A program made the position numbers and the translations under genes. The notes beneath the pieces are model-generated. The model made no database searches. It was not told the origin of the DNA and saw only the letters and a program-made list of their open reading frames with translations. Shown piece after piece: positions 28,531-36,690 of a stretch of 64,000 nucleotides of DNA (the first letter of the stretch is position 1; each line of letters opens with the position of its first letter). Location of the stretch: the NCBI RefSeq assembly GCF_019457945.1, contig NZ_JAHZSU010000001.1, forward strand, positions 327,441 through 391,440, given 5' to 3'. The DNA is from Ornithinimicrobium laminariae (GTDB taxonomy: Bacteria > Actinomycetota > Actinomycetes > Actinomycetales > Dermatophilaceae).

Positions 28531-29696
28531 TGCAGGACAGCTGCCGTGACCTGGGAGAGCGGCTCAGACAGAGCATTCACCGCGTCGGAAAGTTCCTTGA
28601 CCTCTTCCGTGGAGAGCTCGGTGTAGAGGACGAATCCTTCGCCGTCGCGGTGCTGGTCCAAGAGTGCCTGCAACTCATCGAAGCGCTCAGCAACTTCGGC
28701 ATCTAGTTCCGGGTTTTTGGTCTCCAGGATTGGACTCAGGCCCTGCCACGCAACCCGTGCGCCATCAACGTTGGCCTGGAAGTCCCACAGGTCGGTGTGC
28801 GACCAGATCTCTTCCTCACCAGTGACCTTGCCGGTCGCGACCTCGTCCAGCAGGCCCTTGGCCCCGTTGCCGATCTGGTCTGCGGTGAAGGTCATGTCAC
28901 GCGTGCGGTCGTACAATTCTTGGGTGTCCGAGTTCAGCTTGTCCGCGAGCGCCTGGCGACCAGCCTGGTCAAGCGTCTCGTAGTCTCCGTCCTCCGGTGG
29001 CCACAGGTCCTTTTCGATAGCGTGCCAGCCAGTCCATTCCTGGCCCGGTTCGAGGTCTGCTTCGCGCAGGTCCATGGAGGGGTCGAGGTCACCGAAGGAC
29101 TCGGCAACCGTTTCGATGCGCTCCCAGTGCAGGCGCGCTTCGGGATAAAACTCGCGAGCCGCGTCATCGTCACCGGCAACGTACAAGGCGGTGAACTCTT
29201 CGGTGTCGGCGAGCAGCTGCTCGGTTTGATCGCGGATGTACGCGCCGTACTGCTCGTCAGCTTGGGCCACCAATTCGGCGGAGTCTCCACTGGCCGCCAT
29301 CTCGGCACCAGAGTCGGTCACGGTGAACGCAGCCTGGATGCCGTCGCCCACCATGCCCGGCTTGCAGGCAGTGAAGTAGTCACCTGCGGGGGCTTGCATG
29401 ACGAGATCCCGCGACAAGCCAGGCCCGATGTTTTCCACTTCACCGATGATGCGCAGTTGATCTTCGCCGAGCAGGTAGAACTCAGTGACCTGCGAGCCGT
29501 CGTTGGTGACGTTGAAGGTCAGCGTCCCCGAGCCCGTCTCGGTGGCCGAGAGGTCGCAGGCATCGTCGGTGGCTGAGACGGCAATCGCGCCAGAGTCGCC
29601 GGTCGAAGCGCCATCGCTCGTGGTTTCAGAGTTATCCGTGCAAGCTGACAGCGTCAGCGCGAGGATCGCTGAGCTAGCAAAGAGGACGCGTTTCAT
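28527..29696 (-). CDS. efeO: EfeO/EfeM, iron-binding lipoprotein
   Basis: A 389-residue protein with a lipoprotein signal (MKRVLFASSAILALTLSAC, lipobox LSAC), an N-terminal cupredoxin-like domain and a C-terminal imelysin/M75-like domain carrying the metal motif HWERIE. It donates iron to the EfeU permease. It lies between efeU (32 bp upstream) and efeB (4-nt overlap). Confidence 0.95.
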   Translation of the reverse strand: MKRVLFASSAILALTLSACTDNSETTSDGASTGDSGAIAVSATDDACDLSATETGSGTLTFNVTNDGSQVTEFYLLGEDQLRIIGEVENIGPGLSRDLVMQAPAGDYFTACKPGMVGDGIQAAFTVTDSGAEMAASGDSAELVAQADEQYGAYIRDQTEQLLADTEEFTALYVAGDDDAAREFYPEARLHWERIETVAESFGDLDPSMDLREADLEPGQEWTGWHAIEKDLWPPEDGDYETLDQAGRQALADKLNSDTQELYDRTRDMTFTADQIGNGAKGLLDEVATGKVTGEEEIWSHTDLWDFQANVDGARVAWQGLSPILETKNPELDAEVAERFDELQALLDQHRDGEGFVLYTELSTEEVKELSDAVNALSEPLSQVTAAVLQ

Positions 29697-29728
29697 CGCG
29701 GGCCTTTCAAGATGAGGATGGAGGTTAT

Positions 29729-30598
29729 TCAGACTGCGACGGTGTCACGCTGAGGTGCCGTGGCTTTCGTCGCAGGTGCAGACGGCAAGCGCGTTTCTTT
29801 GAGGAAGAGCACCAGCACTGGGATCAGGTATGCGAAGTAGGCGATAACTTCAAGGACCGTCATGGCTGGGGCAATGTTGAAGATGCCTTTAAGCAAAGTC
29901 GCCGTGACCGAGGTCGGAGCCAACGTGCCGGAGAAGTCGAAAGCCAAGTTGTGCAGGCCCGGCAGGATGCCAGCTTCTTGCAAGTCGTGCACCGCGTAGG
30001 CCAGCACACCAGCAGCAACGAAAACCAGCAAGACCCCGCTGACCCGGAAGAACATACGCAGGTCGATGCGGATGGCACCGCGGTAGAAGAGGTAGCCCAT
30101 CACCACCGCGGTGAGGATGCCCAGCAGTGCGGCGATCAGCGGGGCGGCGGTCGAGCCAGCGGCTGTCCCGGCTGCGGCCCGTGAGGCAGCCCAGATAAAG
30201 AGCGCTGTCTCGAGGCCTTCGCGGCCAACGGCGAGTGCGGCGACTAAGACAACCGCGCCACGGCCCGATGTTGCTGCCTGGTCGACCGAGTCGCGCAAGG
30301 TGCTGCTCATCGTGCGAGCAGATGTGGCCATCCAAAAGATCATCCAGGTGACGAAGACCACGGCAACGATGGACAGCGAGCCGCCAATGGCCTCTTGTGC
30401 GGTGAAGGTGAGCCCCTTAGGCCCAAACGTCAGGATCGCGCCGAAGGCGAAGGAGACGACGACAGCCAAACTGACGCCCGCCGTCACCGATGGCAGCAGG
30501 TGCCGCCGGTCAGATTTGACTAAATATGCCACCAAGATCGAAACGACGAGAGCCGCTTCGAGGCCTTCACGGAGGCCAATCAGGTAGTTCGCCAGCAC
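29729..30598 (-). CDS. efeU: EfeU, FTR1-family iron permease
   Basis: An integral membrane protein with about seven hydrophobic segments and two REGLE motifs, LREGLEAAL near the N-terminus and GREGLETALF in the middle, the iron-translocating signature of FTR1. GTG at 30598 gives MLANYLIGLREGLEA and has AAAGG 8 nt upstream; the GTG at 30607 is less likely. First gene of efeUOB, with an IdeR/DtxR-like box 27 bp upstream. Confidence 0.95.
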   Translation of the reverse strand: MLANYLIGLREGLEAALVVSILVAYLVKSDRRHLLPSVTAGVSLAVVVSFAFGAILTFGPKGLTFTAQEAIGGSLSIVAVVFVTWMIFWMATSARTMSSTLRDSVDQAATSGRGAVVLVAALAVGREGLETALFIWAASRAAAGTAAGSTAAPLIAALLGILTAVVMGYLFYRGAIRIDLRMFFRVSGVLLVFVAAGVLAYAVHDLQEAGILPGLHNLAFDFSGTLAPTSVTATLLKGIFNIAPAMTVLEVIAYFAYLIPVLVLFLKETRLPSAPATKATAPQRDTVAV

Positions 30599-30624
30599 CA
30601 GAAGCACCTTTAACTCGATTTAGG

Positions 30625-30643
30625 CAAGGTTAGGCTGCCCTTG
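30625..30643 (-). promoter_or_regulatory. IdeR/DtxR-like iron box upstream of efeUOB
   Basis: The 19-mer CAAGGTTAGGCTGCCCTTG matches 13 of 19 positions of the consensus I know for IdeR/DtxR operators (TTAGGTTAGGCTAACCTAA), including the central GGTTAGGCT. It is also part of a longer dyad, GGCAAGG...CCTTGCC. The location just before efeU fits repression by Fe2+-bound regulator. Confidence 0.75.
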
Positions 30644-30726
30644 CCAGGATGTTTTAAAGGTACACCGTCGTGGCCTTATTCCAAACAGGGCCTGTTGGGC
30701 GACGATCCCCAGCGAATATTTCTGTG

Positions 30727-30799
<73 letters not shown>

Positions 30800-30834
30800 C
30801 GAGAATGAGTCTAAGCCCGACTACCATCGGCGTC

Positions 30835-31953
30835 ATGGAAGACCCATTGGCACAGTTGCGCTCGGAGATCGACGAAGTGGATCAGGCGATGCTTGATCTG
30901 TTGGGTCGACGCCTCGAACTCGTGAGCCAAGTTGGCGAAGTCAAAGGCAAACATGGATTGCCGATCTACGCTCCCGATCGTGAGCAGGCGATGATCAACG
31001 CCCGCCGGGCACAGGCAACCGCAAAGGGCATCCCCCCGGACTTGATCGAGGATGTGCTGCGCCGCTGTATGCGTGAGGCTTACGTCCACGAAAAGAACAT
31101 GGGCTTCACCCAGCAGGCTCCCGGCTTGGGCCCGGTTGTCATCGTCGGTGGTGCTGGTCGGATGGGCGCGATGTTTGGCCGGATGCTGACGCTGTCTGGC
31201 TATGTCGTTCGCATCCTGGACCGTGATGACTGGGACCGTGCCGCCGACATCGTTGAGGGCGCTGGGCTGGTGTTGGTGAGCGTGCCGATCCATCAAACTG
31301 AAGAGATCATCAAGGCGCTTCCCTCGCTGCCGGCCGACTGCCTTTTGGCTGACCTCACCTCCACAAAGGCTGGCCCAGTCGCCGCCATGCTGGAGGCTCA
31401 CGCCGGTCCGGTGCTTGGCTTGCACCCGATGTTTGGCCCTGACCTTGAGTCGTTTGCCAAGCAGGTTGTGGCTGCCAGCGTCGGCCGGAACCCCGAGTCC
31501 AGTGAATGGCTGCTGGAGCAGATTCGTCTCTGGGGCGCTCGGGTGCACGAAGTGAGCGCAAAGGACCACGATGCGGAGATGGGCCTGATCCAGGCACTGC
31601 GCCACTTCTCGACCTTCGCATATGGATCACACCTGGCCTCCGAGGACCGCAGCCTCAGCGAATTGCTAGCCCTTTCCTCCCCCATCTACCGGCTCGAGCT
31701 CATCATGGTGGGCCGACTCTTTGCACAAAGCCCTGAGTTGTACTTCGACATCATCACGGCCTCCACCGACAACTTGGAGCTCATCGAGCGCTACCACCAG
31801 CGCTTCGGCAGGGCCATCGCCCTCCTCAAGGCTGGCGATTCTGAGGCGTTCATTGAGCGATTCAGCGAGATCGGCGAATGGTTCGGCTCGTATGCCGGTC
31901 GCTTCCTTGATGAGTCACGCTCGCTCCTGGCACACGCCGATTCGACGCGCTGA
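30835..31953 (+). CDS. tyrA: Bifunctional chorismate mutase/prephenate dehydrogenase
   Basis: Makes prephenate from chorismate and oxidises it to 4-hydroxyphenylpyruvate for tyrosine synthesis. An AroQ-type mutase domain ([23 protein letters not shown], residues ~8-90) is fused to a dehydrogenase with [25 protein letters not shown] and [15 protein letters not shown] 30835 aligns its N-terminus with the E. coli T-protein, and the 372 residues nearly equal its 373. The resemblance to the gammaproteobacterial enzyme, as I recall it, is very close along the whole length, while actinobacteria normally have separate enzymes. It starts 36 bp from the divergent tRNA-Arg. Confidence 0.93.
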   Translation: MEDPLAQLRSEIDEVDQAMLDLLGRRLELVSQVGEVKGKHGLPIYAPDREQAMINARRAQATAKGIPPDLIEDVLRRCMREAYVHEKNMGFTQQAPGLGPVVIVGGAGRMGAMFGRMLTLSGYVVRILDRDDWDRAADIVEGAGLVLVSVPIHQTEEIIKALPSLPADCLLADLTSTKAGPVAAMLEAHAGPVLGLHPMFGPDLESFAKQVVAASVGRNPESSEWLLEQIRLWGARVHEVSAKDHDAEMGLIQALRHFSTFAYGSHLASEDRSLSELLALSSPIYRLELIMVGRLFAQSPELYFDIITASTDNLELIERYHQRFGRAIALLKAGDSEAFIERFSEIGEWFGSYAGRFLDESRSLLAHADSTR

Positions 31954-31968
31954 CTCGACACGCTGACT

Positions 31969-33126
31969 TCAGCGGGCGGGAGCAGCCGTTGCCGCGCTAT
32001 TGGCACCCTGCACCAAGGCCTTGCGGTGAGCCACCAGCGAGCGCAGCAGCACGCGCTCACGTTCGCGCCAGTGTGGGTCTCGATCGCCCCGATGCAGGTG
32101 TTCAGCGGCAATCGCCAACTCTGCGGATTCGTCTTGGAAGGCCCGCATAGCGCGAGACCCGGCCTGGCCGTACTGTTTTTTGGCCCAACTCCGTGCTTGA
32201 CGTCGCTGGTTTGGCGAAATCAACATGGAGACCTCGGACGGGGTAAACCAGCCGTTCATCCCGTATTCGGTCAGCCGCTCTCGCATCGTCCGCGACTCTA
32301 GGGAGCGGGCAAAGATGACAACAGCTAAGAAGCCCAAGAACAGCGGGACCTGGATGACCAAGTAGAGGACAAACCAGATGTCCAAGGCGGCGCTGGCGTT
32401 CCAGACACTGTGGATGGTGACCGCAGCCGCATACCCGAGGATGGGGACGGGAAAGTAGATCCAGCGGCGTCGATGGGCCAAGAGGCCAAAGGCGATCCCG
32501 ATGCAGACGGTGAACATCGGGTGCGCAAACGGGGTCGCTAGACAACGAACCACAAAGGTCCCCACGAGCCCAGCCTGACCCAACTGCTGGTAGTTGCTGC
32601 CCAGATAGAGGATGTCCTCGACGTAGGCAAAGCCGATGGCGATGACCCCGGCATAAGCAATGCCGTCAACAACGCCGTTGAACTCACGCTTGGCAAAAGT
32701 AAAGATCAGCAGCAGACCAAGGCCCTTGAAGAACTCCTCAACAACTGGGGCCTCAAAGACCAGCAAGAAGTAGTCAGGGTGCACGCCCACGTTCAACAGC
32801 ATGTTTCGCGCCGCGCCACCGACCACGAGGCTGCCAGCCGTTGAAATCAGAGCGCCCCAGAGGAAGGCAAACCACATAATCCTTGCTGGCTCCGCCTCAA
32901 GGCGGTCGACCCAGAGAAAGAGCGGCAAGACGATGCCGATGGCCACAGTGGAAATCACCAGGCCAAGCAGTGTTCCCTGGATGCCGATGCTCACGGTGAG
33001 GGACCAGGAGAGGAGAAACGCAGACATCGCGAAGGCGGTGACAAGGACAGCCAGCACCACGATGTGGCGCAGCCCCGGGCGTCCGGTCACGTTTGGTTCC
33101 ACCGGCGAAGCCACAGCCTGACTCAC
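31969..33126 (-). CDS. PrsW-family intramembrane metalloprotease
   Basis: A polytopic membrane protein with about eight hydrophobic segments. The family motifs are present: the EExxK-type APVVEEFFKGLG, then RCLATPFAHPMFT and HSVWNASA, whose Glu and His residues would bind zinc within the membrane. PrsW cleaves anti-sigma factors in Bacillus; the target here is unknown. The frame is open to 33213, but GTG at 33126 avoids overlap with the divergent orn. A ~130-residue cytoplasmic C-terminal tail, rich in Arg/Ala, follows the membrane part. Confidence 0.85.
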   Translation of the reverse strand: MSQAVASPVEPNVTGRPGLRHIVVLAVLVTAFAMSAFLLSWSLTVSIGIQGTLLGLVISTVAIGIVLPLFLWVDRLEAEPARIMWFAFLWGALISTAGSLVVGGAARNMLLNVGVHPDYFLLVFEAPVVEEFFKGLGLLLIFTFAKREFNGVVDGIAYAGVIAIGFAYVEDILYLGSNYQQLGQAGLVGTFVVRCLATPFAHPMFTVCIGIAFGLLAHRRRWIYFPVPILGYAAAVTIHSVWNASAALDIWFVLYLVIQVPLFLGFLAVVIFARSLESRTMRERLTEYGMNGWFTPSEVSMLISPNQRRQARSWAKKQYGQAGSRAMRAFQDESAELAIAAEHLHRGDRDPHWRERERVLLRSLVAHRKALVQGANSAATAAPAR

Positions 33127-33197
33127 TGCGCAACCCAAATCGACATGCAGCCACCCTAACGATTCCCAGCCGTTGTACAGGCCAGTAGTCTGTTGCG

Positions 33198-33821
33198 GTG
33201 ACTTCTCAAGCATCTGTACGTGGGGCCCAGGACTGCATGGTCTGGATTGACTGCGAAATGACCGGCCTCGACACCATCAACGACGCGCTGATCGAGGTGG
33301 CCGCGCTCGTCACCGATTCAAACCTCAACATCTTGGGGGATGGTGTTGACCTCGTGATCCGCCCTCCCGAGGAGGCGCTGAAGCAGATGACGGACTTTGT
33401 CCGCGCCATGCACGTGGAGAGCGGTCTGCTCGACGTCTTGGAGAAGGGCACCACGCTGGAAGACGCTCAGGCCCAGGTGTTGGCCTACGTCAAGGAATGG
33501 GCACCTGAAGGCGGCAAGGCTCCCCTAGCAGGCAACACCGTCAGCACGGACCGGGTGTTCCTCGCCCGTGACATGCCTGAGTTAGAGCGCCACCTGCACT
33601 ATCGGATCGTCGATGTGTCCTCGATCAAGGAACTTTCGCGTCGTTGGTTCCCCCGCGCCTACTTCTCCTCGCCCAACAAGACGGGCGGGCACCGCGCCTT
33701 GGGTGACATTCAAGACAGCATCAACGAACTTCGCTACTACCGCGAGGCCGTATTCCAGGAACAGCCCGGGCTAGAGACTGCGGCCTTGCGCGAAATTTCA
33801 GCCAAGATCACGTACAACTAG
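33198..33821 (+). CDS. orn: Oligoribonuclease
   Basis: DEDDh 3'-5' exonuclease that degrades di- to pentanucleotides, including pGpG. Metal ligands lie in MVWIDCEMTGLD (D18, E20), with the later D and H/D residues in HRALGDIQDSINELRYYR. 207 residues, GTG start. Followed by a strong terminator shared with tRNA-His. Confidence 0.96.
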   Translation: MTSQASVRGAQDCMVWIDCEMTGLDTINDALIEVAALVTDSNLNILGDGVDLVIRPPEEALKQMTDFVRAMHVESGLLDVLEKGTTLEDAQAQVLAYVKEWAPEGGKAPLAGNTVSTDRVFLARDMPELERHLHYRIVDVSSIKELSRRWFPRAYFSSPNKTGGHRALGDIQDSINELRYYREAVFQEQPGLETAALREISAKITYN

Positions 33822-33859
33822 ACCGCCACGCCGCAATCCAAGCCAATCCCCCACATAAG

Positions 33860-33894
33860 AAAACCCCGCCTGGCCTGAGCCAGACGGGGTTTTT
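33860..33894. terminator. Bidirectional terminator orn/tRNA-His
   Basis: The stem ACCCCG-CTGGC / GCCAG-CGGGGT with a CTGA loop is flanked by A4 and T5 runs, so it can stop orn on the plus strand and tRNA-His on the minus strand. Confidence 0.9.
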
Positions 33895-33899
33895 CTTTG

Positions 33900-33972
33900 G
33901 GTGAACGACGGGACTTGAACCCGCGACATCCGCCACCACAAGGCGGCGCTCTACCAACTGAGCTACGCCCAC
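33900..33972 (-). tRNA. tRNA-His (GUG)
   Basis: Acceptor GTGGGCG pairs with CGTTCAC (two G-U pairs). The anticodon stem-loop around CCTTGTGGT gives GUG, and the T-loop is TTCAAGT. The base before G1 (33973) is also G, consistent with the G-1 of histidine tRNAs. Confidence 0.93.
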
Positions 33973-34065
33973 CATGATGCTCAGAATCTTGAAAAGATCT
34001 CTGAGGCAACGCGGATCATCGTACAACTTTTGTGGCCTGACTAAAAACTAGGCCGTTCGGCGCCG

Positions 34066-35094
34066 CTAGTCGCTCTGGCCACTCCTGCGTTCAGCAGCCG
34101 CGATGATACGGATTCTGCGCATTTCGCGGACCTGCGCAGCCTCCTTGGCTTCCTTCTTTTCCACGCCACTCGCGTTTCGCAGGGGCAGCTGCACGCGTTC
34201 TTCCGCAGCAACACCCGCCTGCAACTCGCGGCTGCGCTCCAACTCGACGTCGAGCTCAGCACCCAAGATCAGCACGATGTTGGTGATCCACAACCAGAGC
34301 AACAGCAGGATGGCGCCAGCAAAAGCCCCGTAGGTGCCTCCGTACGAGGCGAAGTCGCTGGAGACGTAGGCACCGAAGCCCAGGGTCGCGATAGCCCAGA
34401 CGATGATGGCGAAGGCCGAGCCCATGCTGACAATGCGAAACTTGGGTCGGACGTTGGGAGTGCCCCAATAGAGCAAAGCCACCAGGACCATCACCATCAG
34501 GACGACGACGGGCCACTTGGCCAGACCCCAAATCTGCACGGCGCTGTCACCGAGGCCCACGACCGAGCCAATCGCTTCGGCCAGCGAACCACTTAGCACC
34601 AGCGCACCAGCGATCAAGATCACGACGAACATCAAAATCAGCGTCAGCAGGAAGGTCCACGGGCGCAGCTTCCAGATCGGCCGGCCTTCCCTGACTCCGT
34701 AGACCCGGTTCATTGTCCGGGAAAAGCCATTGACGAAGTTAGAGGCCGAATACAGCGCACCAAGAAGACCAACGGCGAAGGCCAGACCCGCTCCCGGAGT
34801 CTCCTGGAGGTTGGACACAAAAGTCTCAACCGGCCCCAAGACGCTGTCGGTCGCTCCCATCTCCTTGGCCACATCAAGCAGAGCTTGGGTGGTCTCACGG
34901 CCATTGCCGAAGATGCCGAGCAGCGAGGTGAACGCCAGAATCGCGGGGAACAACGACAGCGTTGCGTAGTAGGTCAGCGATGCCGATAGATCTGTCCCGC
35001 CGTGGGCGATGAAGTTCTGCACTGCCCGCTTGAACGAATTCAGCAGGTTCGGCTTGGCTGTCTCAGGTCGTTGCCCTGTGGTCCTCGAAGTCAC
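34066..35094 (-). CDS. YihY/BrkB-family inner-membrane protein
   Basis: About 342 residues with six hydrophobic segments in the YihY/UPF0761 pattern: SLTYYATLSLFPAILAFTSLLG, then YSASNFVNGFSRTMNRVYGVREGRPIWKLRPWTFLLTL and YGGTYGAFAGAILLLLWLWITNIVLILGAELD. The C-terminus is a charged Arg/Glu/Lys tail. Function of the family is not settled; it was once mis-described as RNase BN. GTG at 35094 is chosen over the upstream start at 35154. Last intact host gene before the prophage. Confidence 0.88.
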   Translation of the reverse strand: MTSRTTGQRPETAKPNLLNSFKRAVQNFIAHGGTDLSASLTYYATLSLFPAILAFTSLLGIFGNGRETTQALLDVAKEMGATDSVLGPVETFVSNLQETPGAGLAFAVGLLGALYSASNFVNGFSRTMNRVYGVREGRPIWKLRPWTFLLTLILMFVVILIAGALVLSGSLAEAIGSVVGLGDSAVQIWGLAKWPVVVLMVMVLVALLYWGTPNVRPKFRIVSMGSAFAIIVWAIATLGFGAYVSSDFASYGGTYGAFAGAILLLLWLWITNIVLILGAELDVELERSRELQAGVAAEERVQLPLRNASGVEKKEAKEAAQVREMRRIRIIAAAERRSGQSD

Positions 35095-35173
35095 TGGACC
35101 AGTGTGCCGCACAACGGCGCTGGTCGAAGACCCGGCGCCCCGACACTGCCACATTCAACGATGCTGGCATGAG

Positions 35174-35206
35174 AAAAGGCCCGATCCGCATAGGATCAGG
35201 CCTTTT
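35174..35206 (-). terminator. Terminator downstream of the original tRNA
   Basis: AAAAGGCC-GATCC/GGATC-GGCCTTTT stem with A- and T-runs on both sides, 6 bp from the tRNA 3' end. It would have terminated the tRNA transcript before phage integration. Confidence 0.85.
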
Positions 35207-35211
35207 CGATA

Positions 35212-35251
35212 AGTGCGCCAACAGGGACTCGAACCCCGAACCCGCTGATTT
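35212..35251 (-). other. attL: displaced 3' half of a class I tRNA gene
   Basis: Minus strand reads TCAGC (3' anticodon stem), a short variable loop, a complete T-arm GGGTTCGAGTCCC and the acceptor strand GGCGCAC, but no matching 5' half (GTGCGCC plus D-arm) exists upstream. This is the expected host remnant when a phage integrates into a tRNA 3' end. The short variable loop excludes Leu and Ser. The parent is perhaps tRNA-Lys, but the anticodon is lost, so identity is not provable. The attachment core ends near 35251. Confidence 0.75.
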
Positions 35252-35314
35252 AGGTCTTGCTAGGGCATTGCGTGCTCAGCGGGCCCACCTCTCGGCCGCG
35301 TAAGTTTCAAGAGA

Positions 35315-36220
35315 ATGTCAACGCCGCGCCTGAGAGTGGTCAAGACACGCCTATCGGCAGGCATCAATGAGCCGATCCAGCGCGCGGACCGCGCCAGCGT
35401 CAGCCACCGTCAAAAGGTGACTGAAACTTACGCTGTACTGCACCTTGAAGCATTCGCCGGATGGCTACGCGCAGCCGCTCGCCCCGAAAGCACGATCTAC
35501 TTGCGCACCTACCAGGTGAGACGAATCGCCGGCCAAATCCCCAACCTGCCCTCAGTAGACGGTGAGACCCTTACCCAATGGCTCGGCTCACAAGCCTGGA
35601 AGCCTGACACGAAACGCTCATACCGCTCAGCGCTCACGATCTACTTTGGGTGGCTACACGCCAGCGGACGCATCACCAGCAACCCCACCCTGGGAATGCC
35701 GATCGTCACCGGGTCACACGCTCTCCCCCGACCCGCAACCGATGAATCCGTGCAACAAGCCCTGGCCACCGCCGATGACCGAGTGCGCCTCATGATCCGG
35801 ATCCAAGCCACCCTCGGCCTACGCCGCGGAGAAGTCGCCAGAGTCCACACACGCGACGTCGTCCGAGACTTCGAAGGCCACAGCCTGCGCATCCTCGGCA
35901 AAGGATCCCGCGAGCGCCTCGTGCCGCTCCCTCGCGGCCTGGCAGCAGTACTGCTAGCCCAACCCGCCGGGTGGCTATTTCCCTCACCAGCAGGCGGACC
36001 ACTCACGCCCGCGCACGTCGGGAAACTCATCTCGCGAGCGCTGGGCCCAGGCGTCACACCCCACCAGCTGCGACACAGGTTCGCTACCCGCGCCTACGCC
36101 CAAGGCCAAGACCTGCTCGCCGTGCAGCAGTTACTCGGGCACGCCAGACCCGAAACCACCATGATCTACACCCAAGTCCCGACAGCGTCTAAGCGGTTCA
36201 TCGTCGACGCTGCGGCCTGA
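35315..36220 (+). CDS. int: Phage tyrosine integrase
   Basis: A 301-residue site-specific recombinase. An N-terminal SAM-like core-binding domain (about 35-125) precedes the catalytic domain with R170 (GLRRGE), K196, H250-R253 (HQLRHRF), H276 (LLGHARPETT) and nucleophile Y285 (MIYTQV). It starts about 60 bp inside the attL junction and points into the prophage, the usual position for an integrase next to its attachment site. No excisionase is adjacent; a candidate HTH protein is at 61128-61364. Confidence 0.96.
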   Translation: MSTPRLRVVKTRLSAGINEPIQRADRASVSHRQKVTETYAVLHLEAFAGWLRAAARPESTIYLRTYQVRRIAGQIPNLPSVDGETLTQWLGSQAWKPDTKRSYRSALTIYFGWLHASGRITSNPTLGMPIVTGSHALPRPATDESVQQALATADDRVRLMIRIQATLGLRRGEVARVHTRDVVRDFEGHSLRILGKGSRERLVPLPRGLAAVLLAQPAGWLFPSPAGGPLTPAHVGKLISRALGPGVTPHQLRHRFATRAYAQGQDLLAVQQLLGHARPETTMIYTQVPTASKRFIVDAAA

Positions 36221-36240
36221 GCCCGCGGCTGTGTGCGACT

Positions 36241-36690
36241 ATGACACACATGGACGCGGACCAAAGACTCATCAGCATCGGCTACGAGGGGCGCAACGCT
36301 GCTGAACTGATCCAAAGACTCAAGGATCAAGATGTGCAGGTGCTCGTAGACGTGCGCCTAACTCCACTCAGCCGGAAGAAGGGCCTCTCGAAGACCGCCC
36401 TATCGGCCGCTCTTGCCGAGGCTGGGATTCGATATGTGCATCACCGCCAACTGGGGAACCCCAAAGACAACCGTGACGACTTCCGCAAAGGCCTCGCTAC
36501 ATCTCGCGAACGGTACCGAGACGTACTTACCGGCACGGACGGTAGTGAAGCGCTACGGCATGTGCTCGAACTGCTCGGGCAAGAGTCAGTCGCCCTGCTT
36601 TGCTTCGAACGCGACCACGACCAGTGCCACCGCCACATGGTCGCCGAAGCCTTGGGCAGCCAACGAGAGATAAGCCTCATCCAAGCCTAA
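36241..36690 (+). CDS. DUF488 family protein
   Basis: A 149-residue small alpha/beta protein with the DUF488 landmarks: ISIGYEGRN near the start, DVRLTPLS (37-44), YVHHRQLGNP (65-74) and LLCFERDHDQCHR (119-131), with C121, C129 and H130. Biochemical function is unknown; a metal- or nucleotide-linked role has been suggested by the conserved Cys/His and Arg, but I cannot show it. It lies directly after int, and its stop overlaps the stop of the convergent gene (36687-36690). Probably prophage cargo expressed in the lysogen. Confidence 0.85.
   Translation: MTHMDADQRLISIGYEGRNAAELIQRLKDQDVQVLVDVRLTPLSRKKGLSKTALSAALAEAGIRYVHHRQLGNPKDNRDDFRKGLATSRERYRDVLTGTDGSEALRHVLELLGQESVALLCFERDHDQCHRHMVAEALGSQREISLIQA

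Noticed and set aside
35212..35300. Complete tRNA-Leu or other intact tRNA gene at the integrase side
   Set aside because: No GTGCGCC acceptor strand or D-arm is present upstream of the 3' half, and the variable loop is short.
36226..36250. TGTGT/ACACA dyad at the DUF488 start as an autoregulatory operator
   Set aside because: Arms of only 5 bp; expected often by chance.
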